Shown here: positions 1-5,012 of the stretch, one piece after another | How positions within the stretch are numbered: position 1 is the stretch's first letter | Layout: each line of letters begins with the position of its first letter | Assembly (NCBI GenBank): GCA_012735355.1 | Contig: JAAYHP010000384.1 | Span: 1-5,012 of the forward strand | Direction: 5' to 3' | DNA length: 5,012 bases | DNA from: Lysinibacillus sp. | GTDB taxonomy: Bacteria; Bacillota; Bacilli; Bacillales_A; Planococcaceae | The notes under the pieces: generated by a model | Told to the model about the DNA's origin: nothing | The model's database searches: none | The model's input: the letters and a program-made list of their open reading frames with translations, nothing else | Position numbers and translations under genes: made by a program

Positions 1-130
1 CGAGTTTCGGGCTGTTCCCGTTGGAGTCGCCCCGTCACTCCAATCAATTTTCGTTGTATATCATTTTTTTACTATGCTTCTTCACTGATTCTTAATTAAA
101 TTAGCTATATGTCCCAACCTCTTTTTTACA
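1..130. repeat. Probable partial interspersed repeat with GC-rich hairpins
   Basis: This non-coding stretch lies downstream of the chemotaxis receptor and runs off the left edge. Two adjacent hairpins are visible: CGGG (8-11) with CCCG (17-20), and TTGGAGT (21-27) with ACTCCAA (37-43) around a 9-base loop. Positions 1-45 are clearly richer in G and C than the flanking DNA. Positions 111-127 read as AAAAAGAGGTTGGGACA on the minus strand. From memory, blocks resembling GCGACTCC...GGGAACAGC, and the GAGGTTGGGACA string, recur in intergenic regions of Bacillaceae and related Firmicutes; I could not check copy number. The middle (50-105) is plain AT-rich DNA. I see no small gene here. Without a T run the hairpins do not look like an intrinsic terminator for the receptor. 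Confidence 0.45.
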
Positions 131-149
131 AGCCCTCCTTTTTTAATAT

Positions 150-1103
150 TTATTCTTTTACTTTAAATGTACGAACGTATTGTTCTAAACGATTTGCCAT
201 TTCCATCGTTTCATTGGAGTAGTTTGATACGACTTCAATATTACTGTTCGTTTCTTGGGCAGCGACAGTAATATGGGACATCGTTCGATCAATTTCCTGT
301 AGGGAATGGGTTAAATCGTGAACGAGTTGAACAATCCTTTTTGTTTTCCCCGTTTCTTCTGTCATTAAATTAGAAATCAATGTAATTTCATTTACCGTTT
401 CATTAACTGCTTTTGAAATGTTATTTAATGACTGTACTGTGAGATGTACTGTAGCTTCTCCTTTTTCGATATATTTAGCATTATCCGATGAAGAAATCAT
501 TACATCACTAATTCGTTCCATAATATTTTTTACGAGGGTATCAACTTTTTCTACCTCTTTGTTTGACTGTTCAGCCAATTTTCGTACTTCCTCAGCAACA
601 ACAGTAAAGCCTTTCCCATGTTCCCCAGCTCGAGCAGCTTCAATGGATGCATTTAAGGCGAGCAAATTCGTTTGGGATGCTAAATCTGCTATCGTAGAAG
701 TAATCGTTTGAATTTTTTTTGCTTCCTCTACTAACTGTTGAATTGATAGTCCGACATTTTCCGAACCGTGGCGAATGCGTTCCATATCGTTTCGAATTTC
801 ATTTGCTCTCTTTTCCCCTTGAACTGCAATATCCATTGTTTTATTGGAATTTTCTACAGTGAGATCAGCCTTTTCTTTTACAGCCTGTAAATCGTCTGCT
901 AACGTTGATAAATATTCTGATACATTTTCTGCATGTTGTGTTCCTTCAGAAACAGCCATTGATACTTCATCGATATTTTCTGAAACTAGGTGTATAGCTT
1001 CAGACATATCCTTTAATGAATTGGCAGTTTTATTTGCGTTACCGTTTAATTGAAAGGAAGTTTGACCCATGGTAGATATCATTTGTTGTAAGTTATTCGT
1101 CAT
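150..1103 (-). CDS. Methyl-accepting chemotaxis protein, C-terminal signalling half (split gene)
   Basis: This is the cytoplasmic signalling part of a transmembrane chemotaxis receptor, which would bind CheW and control the kinase CheA in polar receptor arrays. It is a long helical coiled-coil hairpin. The family's conserved tip lies at about residues 138-166 and contains [19 protein letters not shown], followed by [18 protein letters not shown], so the core looks intact. It has no signal peptide, membrane segment or sensor of its own. The ATG at 1103 is probably not a real start: it sits inside HAMP, only 5 bases after the stop of the upstream frame, with no Shine-Dalgarno site nearby. The same frame reads back to GCA at 1142 and adds [13 protein letters not shown], the second half of HAMP. 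With residues 1-240 of the upstream half it would give a 570-residue receptor, a normal length for Bacillus-type receptors. No C-terminal CheR/CheB tether pentapeptide is seen. The ligand is unknown. Confidence 0.9.
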   Translation of the reverse strand: MTNNLQQMISTMGQTSFQLNGNANKTANSLKDMSEAIHLVSENIDEVSMAVSEGTQHAENVSEYLSTLADDLQAVKEKADLTVENSNKTMDIAVQGEKRANEIRNDMERIRHGSENVGLSIQQLVEEAKKIQTITSTIADLASQTNLLALNASIEAARAGEHGKGFTVVAEEVRKLAEQSNKEVEKVDTLVKNIMERISDVMISSSDNAKYIEKGEATVHLTVQSLNNISKAVNETVNEITLISNLMTEETGKTKRIVQLVHDLTHSLQEIDRTMSHITVAAQETNSNIEVVSNYSNETMEMANRLEQYVRTFKVKE

Positions 1104-1108
1104 TTGAT

Positions 1109-1861
1109 TTAATGTTCTTGAAAGTTCCCCAACTTCATCTGCCCCTTTACAACAGTTTCTTCTACTACTAAGTTTCCATTGGCTATCTTTTTCGCTTGAT
1201 GAATAAGTTTAGAAATCGGTTTTGTTTTTCGTCGAATTAAGAAAGCGGTTACAAAAGACGCTAATAATACGGGAATTAAACTATATAAAATCCCTTTGCT
1301 TACAACATCCCATGTACGTTTTTTCACGATATTTGCATCAAAATCAATGACATTGATTGCGATAATTTCATTTGTTGGGTCGTGGTCTTTATAAATGGGT
1401 GCATAGCCTGAAAGTCGATTCATATCGCCAAAATAATAGCTTTTAGAATAGGTTGGATGATTCATTTCAAGTAACATATTTATAGCTTCTTCATCTATGT
1501 AAAATGAATCTCCTGGTGCGAAACCTTTTTCTGCTAAGTTATCGTCAAGGGCCAATATATTGCCGTTTAAATCCAAAATATATTGAGAATCAAAAATATT
1601 TTTATGATCCGTTGTCCAATTTAGTAAACTACCTAATTGGATTTTTGATTCTTCATCTCCAGCTAAGGCTTTTTCCAACATAACAGGATCAATAAGGCCA
1701 GTTGTAATATTGGCGCAGCCGTATGCTTCAATCCCTGCAGCTTCATATAATTTATCGTAAGCAGTAAAAAATGTAGCAACAGATGTTATTGTGATCATTA
1801 CGATGAGAATTCCTGCAATAATGGTACCAAGATGAAACGTTAATGATTTTGTCAAATTCAT
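1109..1861 (-). CDS. Methyl-accepting chemotaxis protein, N-terminal sensor half (split gene)
   Basis: This is the sensing half of the same receptor. Residues 9-31 form the first membrane segment, about 35-187 an extracellular ligand-binding region that looks Cache-like ([14 protein letters not shown], then SGYAPIYKD), about 190-209 the second membrane segment, and from 211 HAMP begins ([20 protein letters not shown]). After Gly240 the frame runs into ten non-family residues ([10 protein letters not shown]) and stops. A -1 shift at this point gives [16 protein letters not shown], the expected HAMP second-helix motif, and joins the downstream half. As read, the product is a membrane-anchored sensor without a signalling domain and is probably inactive. 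The start is supported by AAGGTGG at 1871-1877, nine bases upstream of the ATG. The gene is transcribed divergently from the zinc transporter gene. No flagellar sigma-D promoter (TAAA-N15-GCCGATAT) was found. The Cache assignment is less certain than the overall receptor call. Confidence 0.85.
   Translation of the reverse strand: MNLTKSLTFHLGTIIAGILIVMITITSVATFFTAYDKLYEAAGIEAYGCANITTGLIDPVMLEKALAGDEESKIQLGSLLNWTTDHKNIFDSQYILDLNGNILALDDNLAEKGFAPGDSFYIDEEAINMLLEMNHPTYSKSYYFGDMNRLSGYAPIYKDHDPTNEIIAINVIDFDANIVKKRTWDVVSKGILYSLIPVLLASFVTAFLIRRKTKPISKLIHQAKKIANGNLVVEETVVKGQMKLGNFQEH
1121..1148 (-). other. Frame junction: A AAG GGG slippery-type heptamer plus small hairpin
   Basis: Read on the minus strand, the receptor's first frame contains GTA AAG GGG CAG, so the heptamer A AAG GGG (1148-1142) fits the X XXY YYZ pattern for -1 slippage. 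Moving back one base gives GCA GAT GAA, which continues HAMP correctly. After a 5-base spacer (1141-1137) comes GAAGTT-GGGG-AACTTT (1136-1121), a 6-base-pair stem with one G-U pair and a four-base loop. The stem is AU-rich and weak, and no strong Shine-Dalgarno-like stimulator lies 10-15 bases upstream. Known alternatives are loss of one G from a five-G run by mutation, or a base-call error. The junction is certain; a recoding function is only a possibility. Confidence 0.4.
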
Positions 1862-1911
1862 AATTTATAACCACCTTATAATAGCTCTCTATTTTAAGTT
1901 TACTATGAAAA

Positions 1912-1940
1912 GTTGTATTTAAAAAGCAACTTTACTTCAA
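1912..1940 (-). promoter_or_regulatory. Possible sigma-A promoter for the chemotaxis receptor
   Basis: On the minus strand TTGAAG (1940-1935) and TACAAC (1917-1912) are separated by 17 bases, each matching four of six consensus positions. Transcription would begin about 40-45 bases before the receptor ATG. The match is modest in AT-rich DNA, so this is a suggestion only. Confidence 0.25.
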
Positions 1941-2035
1941 ATATTTTGATTCGATTGAATAATATAAAAAAGGGAATTATCAAAGGATATTTAAAAAAAT
2001 TCACTTAGTGCACAAATTATAACGATAGTTAAAAG

Positions 2036-2053
2036 TGTTTCACAAAGGAAACA
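2036..2053. promoter_or_regulatory. Inverted repeat over the zupT -35 box, candidate operator
   Basis: TGTTTC (2036-2041) and GAAACA (2048-2053) are perfect inverted arms separated by six bases (ACAAAG), and together they cover the whole -35 element. A repressor bound here would block RNA polymerase, and metal uptake genes are usually controlled this way. The site does not match the Bacillus Zur box (TCGTAAT-N-ATTACGA), Fur or PerR boxes. The AAGGAAAC part loosely resembles one arm of MntR-type operators as I remember them, but no regulator can be assigned from sequence alone. Confidence 0.35.
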
Positions 2054-2067
2054 TTTCGTTATATAAT
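2039..2067 (+). promoter_or_regulatory. Sigma-A promoter of zupT
   Basis: TTCACA (2039-2044, five of six matches to TTGACA) and a perfect TATAAT (2062-2067) are separated by exactly 17 bases. Transcription should start near 2074, leaving a leader of about 28 bases that carries the Shine-Dalgarno site. This is the best promoter in the window and lies at the correct distance from the ZIP transporter gene. Confidence 0.8.
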
Positions 2068-2101
2068 ACATTTACATAGATTAGAGAAAGGATGCCTACT
2101 A

Positions 2102-2920
2102 ATGGAGGATAATCTGCTATTAGCTTTTGGTTTAACACTGTTTGCAGGTTTAGCAACTGGAGTTGGAGCGCTATTTGCATTCTTTACAACCCGTACAAAT
2201 AAAAAGTTTTTATCAGCAGCGTTAGGTTTTTCTGCTGGTGTGATGATATATGTTTCATTAATTGAAATATTTGTAAAAGCGAAAGATTCATTAACAGTTG
2301 CATTGGGAGCAAAAAACGGCTATTGGATGACGGTGATTGGCTTTTTTGCTGGAATGTTATTAATTGCAATGATTGATAAATTTATTCCATCAAAAACAAA
2401 TCCCCATGAAGTAAAAACTGTTGAAGATGTGCAGGCAGCAAAGAAGAAACCTTTAAGTACCGATGAAGATAAATTAATGAAAATGGGGATGTTTACTGCA
2501 CTAGCTCTTGCAATCCATAACTTTCCCGAAGGAATAGCAACGTTTATATCAACTCTCCACGATCCAAGCGTTGGTTTGGCTATTGCAATAGCTGTAGCAA
2601 TTCATAATGTACCGGAAGGGATTGCGGTAGCAATTCCAATATTTTATGCTACAGGTAATCGAAAAAAAGCCTTTAAATGGTCTTTTATTTCAGGACTTGC
2701 AGAACCTATTGGAGCCTTCGTAGCTTTCTTTATTTTAATGCCATTTTTAAATGAAATTATGTTTGGCATTATTTTTGCAGCGGTTGCCGGAATAATGGTA
2801 TTTATTTCATTAGATGAGTTGTTGCCAGCTGCACAAAAGTATGATGAGACTCATTTGTCGATTTACGGTATGATTGCTGGGATGGCAGTAATGGCTATTA
2901 GTTTATTGATATTGTCATAA
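2102..2920 (+). CDS. zupT: ZIP-family divalent metal transporter (ZupT type)
   Basis: This is an inner-membrane permease expected to import zinc and possibly other divalent metals such as iron or manganese into the cytoplasm. At 272 residues it is close to Escherichia coli ZupT. About eight hydrophobic segments are visible, roughly at 4-28, 36-58, 74-93, 129-150, 157-181, 192-212, 220-238 and 252-271. The two ZIP metal-site signatures are intact: HNFPEG at 139-144 in the fourth segment and HNVPEG at 168-173 in the fifth. The loop between segments 3 and 4 (95-127) is lysine-rich and contains only one histidine, unlike the His-rich loop of many eukaryotic ZIPs. The ATG at 2102 has GAAAGGAT about nine bases upstream, and an earlier ATG at 2092 is out of frame. 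The gene stands alone, with its own promoter and a terminator after it. Family membership is firm; metal preference is inferred. Confidence 0.93.
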   Translation: MEDNLLLAFGLTLFAGLATGVGALFAFFTTRTNKKFLSAALGFSAGVMIYVSLIEIFVKAKDSLTVALGAKNGYWMTVIGFFAGMLLIAMIDKFIPSKTNPHEVKTVEDVQAAKKKPLSTDEDKLMKMGMFTALALAIHNFPEGIATFISTLHDPSVGLAIAIAVAIHNVPEGIAVAIPIFYATGNRKKAFKWSFISGLAEPIGAFVAFFILMPFLNEIMFGIIFAAVAGIMVFISLDELLPAAQKYDETHLSIYGMIAGMAVMAISLLILS

Positions 2921-2970
2921 AAAAAGAGTTGTTCTGAAAGCTTAAAAGACTTTCGAACAACTCTTTTAAT
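2921..2970. terminator. Bidirectional intrinsic terminator between zupT and thrB
   Basis: The arms at 2922-2940 and 2950-2967 pair over 18 base pairs with one bulged T, enclosing a 9-base loop (CTTAAAAGA). On the plus strand the stem ends in TTTTAATTT for zupT. On the minus strand it ends in a longer T run, across the end of zupT, for thrB. The hairpin fills the 50-base gap between the two convergent stop codons, so it should terminate both transcripts. Confidence 0.9.
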
Positions 2971-3888
2971 TTAGTTTGATGAGACATTTGTAATCTCTTC
3001 TACATAAACTCCTCGATGGTCAGGTTTTGTAAGAATAATTTTATGGCTTGGGAACAATTCTTCCATTCTTGCTACAAACTTCTGACCAATAGAAGGAGGA
3101 ATAATTGAAATCATCGTTGGACCAGCTCCACTTAAAGCTGTACCATACGCTCCTGCTTTTTTTGCTTCCTTATGAATTTCTTCATAATAAGGAATGAGTT
3201 TTGCGCGGAACGGCTCATGAAATAAATCAGATTCCATATAACGGCCAATTCGTTCATAATCTTTTAAAACGAGTGAAGCTGCAAGCATATTTGCGTGAGC
3301 ACTTGCTTGAACTGAATATGGGCGACTGAAATGTTCTGGTAATATGTCCCTTGCTTCCGATGTTTTCAATTCTGTATTAGGAACAAATAATACAAAGGAA
3401 GCTTCAAGATCGTTTATGTGAATCGTATCAACAATGCCTTCCTTATCCATGGTAGATATCGTTAATCCACCGAGAACGGATGCGGTTGCATTATCCGGAT
3501 GCCCTTCAAATTGGGATGATAAGTTACATTTATCTTGCACTGTTAAGTGAAGATCACAAAGAATATTGGCTAATTCAATACCAGCCACTATGGCGGAGGC
3601 ACTGCTACCTAAACCGCGGGCAAAAGGAATTTCGCTCGCCATTTCAACTCGACAACTAGGCATTACTTTGTTGAAGCGTTTTGCTGTTTCGTTGGCGATT
3701 TTATAAATTAAATGTTCATTCACATCAAATTCCTTTGGTAAGCCTTCAGATAGATGAACTATTTCCCATTCATCGTGAAGAGACACCGTTAATTGTAAAT
3801 ATAAAGATAAGCTAAGTCCAATTGAGTCAAATCCAGGTCCTAAATTTGCGGTACTACCTGGAACTGTGATTTGCCATTTTTTACTCAT
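2971..3888 (-). CDS. thrB: Homoserine kinase
   Basis: This cytoplasmic enzyme phosphorylates L-homoserine with ATP to O-phosphohomoserine, the substrate of threonine synthase. At 305 residues it matches the bacterial family. GHMP-kinase motifs occur in order: [13 protein letters not shown] at 10-22, the glycine-rich ATP loop [13 protein letters not shown] at 87-99, EGHPDN at 128-133, and the C-terminal [10 protein letters not shown] at 249-258. The ATG overlaps the thrC stop codon as ATGA, and GAGGG (3899-3895) lies six bases upstream inside the end of thrC, so translation is probably coupled to thrC. The gene is the last in its operon and is followed by the shared hairpin terminator. The ribosome site, the start and all motifs look intact. 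Other GHMP kinases (mevalonate, galactokinase) are unlikely given the motif details and the partner gene. Confidence 0.96.
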   Translation of the reverse strand: MSKKWQITVPGSTANLGPGFDSIGLSLSLYLQLTVSLHDEWEIVHLSEGLPKEFDVNEHLIYKIANETAKRFNKVMPSCRVEMASEIPFARGLGSSASAIVAGIELANILCDLHLTVQDKCNLSSQFEGHPDNATASVLGGLTISTMDKEGIVDTIHINDLEASFVLFVPNTELKTSEARDILPEHFSRPYSVQASAHANMLAASLVLKDYERIGRYMESDLFHEPFRAKLIPYYEEIHKEAKKAGAYGTALSGAGPTMISIIPPSIGQKFVARMEELFPSHKIILTKPDHRGVYVEEITNVSSN

Positions 3889-4937
3889 ACTAAACCCTCG
3901 ATATAGTTGCGAATTTCTTCTTCGTCGTTTTTAAGGGACACTACTTCTACGTTGGATACGTTCATCGCTGTATCAGGGTCTTTCAGTCCGTTGCCAGTAA
4001 ATACAGTGACAACTGTGCTACCCTTTGCAATTTTACCGTTGTTTACAGATTTTATTACACCAGCGAGGGATGCAGCAGAACCTGGTTCAACGAATACTCC
4101 TTCGCTTTTTGCAATTAACTTATATGCTTCTAAAATTTCATCATCTGTTACGGAATCGATAATACCATTTGATTCATCACGAGCTGCTTCTGCAAATTTC
4201 CAACTTGCAGGGTTTCCGATGCGGATTGCAGTTGCCACTGTTTCTGGGTTAGCAATTGGTTCGCCTTTAACGATTGCGGCTGCACCTTCAGCTTCAAAAC
4301 CATACATTTTAGGAAGCCCTGTATTTTTCGCTTCATTATATTCCTTAAAGCCTTTCCAGTAGGCTGTAATGTTACCCGCATTTCCAACAGGAATACATAA
4401 ATAATCTGGCGCTTTACCCAATGCATCAACAATTTCAAAGGCAGCTGTTTTTTGTCCTTCGATACGATATGGGTTGACAGAGTTTACTAAAGTTACTTTG
4501 CCACCTTCGCTAATTTTGCGAACGATATTTAATGCATCGTCAAAGTTTCCATCGATTTCGATAATTTTCGCACCGTACATACAAGCTTGCGCTAACTTTC
4601 CTAAAGCGACTTTCCCTTTTGGAATTACTACGATGGATTGAATACCCGCACGAGCTGCATAAGCGCTAGCTGCAGCGGAAGTGTTACCAGTAGATGCGCA
4701 GATTACGCATTTTGCTCCTTCTTCTACCGCTTTAGCAACGGCAAAAACCATTCCGCGGTCTTTAAAGGACCCAGTAGGGTTTAATCCTTCATATTTACCG
4801 TACAATTCAATTCCTAACTGTTCTGATAAGTTGTTTAAATAAATTAAAGGAGTGTTTCCTTCATTTAGAGTAAGCGCAGGTGTATTTTCTGTTACAGGTA
4901 AAAATTCTTTATATTCTTCAATAAGACCTTTCCACAT
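3885..4937 (-). CDS. thrC: Threonine synthase
   Basis: This pyridoxal-phosphate enzyme converts O-phosphohomoserine and water to L-threonine and phosphate in the cytoplasm. The 350-residue length fits the short Bacillus-type class rather than the longer class found in E. coli and yeast. Visible motifs are [11 protein letters not shown] with the cofactor lysine at K59, ASTGNTSAA at 81-89, the phosphate-binding loop GNAGN at 185-189, EPGSAAS at 284-290 and [11 protein letters not shown] at 314-324. The start has a strong ribosome site, AAAAGGAGAT at 4954-4945, with nine bases between GGAG and the ATG. It overlaps thrB by four bases. In Bacillus the usual order is hom-thrC-thrB; the 75 bases upstream here (4938-5012) contain no recognisable hom end, no clear promoter and no terminator, so the operon boundary is unresolved. 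Threonine dehydratase shares the fold, but the motifs and the thrB partner favour ThrC. Confidence 0.96.
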   Translation of the reverse strand: MWKGLIEEYKEFLPVTENTPALTLNEGNTPLIYLNNLSEQLGIELYGKYEGLNPTGSFKDRGMVFAVAKAVEEGAKCVICASTGNTSAAASAYAARAGIQSIVVIPKGKVALGKLAQACMYGAKIIEIDGNFDDALNIVRKISEGGKVTLVNSVNPYRIEGQKTAAFEIVDALGKAPDYLCIPVGNAGNITAYWKGFKEYNEAKNTGLPKMYGFEAEGAAAIVKGEPIANPETVATAIRIGNPASWKFAEAARDESNGIIDSVTDDEILEAYKLIAKSEGVFVEPGSAASLAGVIKSVNNGKIAKGSTVVTVFTGNGLKDPDTAMNVSNVEVVSLKNDEEEIRNYIEGLV

Positions 4938-5012
4938 TTTAAGTATCTCCTTTTGTTCTCGCTAGATGAACATTTGTTTTTATATAAAAGACATTTTAAC
5001 CCACAATAATAG

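Noticed and set aside
418..1053. Plus-strand open frames opposite the chemotaxis receptor signalling half (418-711 and 844-1053)
   Set aside because: They mirror the helical heptad codons of the receptor, lack ribosome sites and resemble no family.
1067..1080. CCATGGTAGATATC, a 14-base string also present at 3447-3460 in thrB
   Set aside because: Both copies encode the same short peptide stretch (ISTM) in unrelated proteins, and nothing flanking is shared, so it is most likely chance.
2055..2070. Zur-like box around TCGTTATATAATACA
   Set aside because: Pairing the two halves leaves only a few matching positions, and the similarity comes mainly from the TATAAT -10 box.
2184..2369. Minus-strand 61-codon frame inside zupT
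   Set aside because: It is an antisense shadow of a membrane protein gene, with no ribosome site or family resemblance.
3907..4362. Plus-strand open frame of 151 codons opposite thrC
   Set aside because: It is an antisense shadow of thrC: the residue pattern is Ser/Ala-rich, it has no ribosome site, and the opposite frame is a clear threonine synthase.
4148..4438. Minus-strand 96-codon frame inside thrC
   Set aside because: It is an out-of-frame read of the threonine synthase gene, with no start signal of its own.
4979..5006. Possible promoter for thrC: TTGTGG (5006-5001), 16 bases, TATAAA (4984-4979) on the minus strand
   Set aside because: The -35 matches only three of six bases and the region is AT-rich. 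If hom lies upstream, no promoter is needed here.

Overview
The window is AT-rich with strong purine-rich Shine-Dalgarno sites (AAGGTGG, GAAAGGAT, AAAAGGAGAT). Its proteins read as Firmicutes, most likely Bacillales (Bacillus/Lysinibacillus-like). This placement rests on sequence character and family recognition only, without a database search.

Layout from left to right. Positions 1-130 hold a GC-rich hairpin block and a TGTCCCAACCTC-type string that look like the end of an interspersed repeat. Positions 150-1861 on the minus strand carry one methyl-accepting chemotaxis receptor split into two reading frames. The N-terminal half (1109-1861) has TM1, an extracellular sensor, TM2 and the start of HAMP. 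The C-terminal half (150-1103, readable back to 1142) has the rest of HAMP and a complete cytoplasmic signalling hairpin. The break falls at AAAGGGG in the middle of HAMP, and a one-base (-1) shift there restores the expected HAMP sequence exactly. Positions 1862-2101 form a divergent intergenic region with a good sigma-A promoter for the next gene. Positions 2102-2920 on the plus strand encode a ZIP-family metal permease (ZupT type). A bidirectional hairpin terminator (2921-2970) separates it from the convergent minus-strand genes thrB (2971-3888) and thrC (3885-4937), which overlap by four bases as ATGA.

ThrC and ThrB perform the last two steps of threonine synthesis: ThrB phosphorylates homoserine and ThrC converts phosphohomoserine to threonine. 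The hom gene that commonly precedes thrC in Bacillus would lie beyond the right edge and is not visible. The receptor and the metal transporter are independent neighbours that share only the divergent promoter region.

I see no convincing new multi-gene system. The main item for a second look is the receptor frameshift, because the break coincides with a canonical X-XXY-YYZ slippery heptamer followed five bases later by a small hairpin. An ordinary mutation or a sequencing error in a G run remains the simplest explanation.
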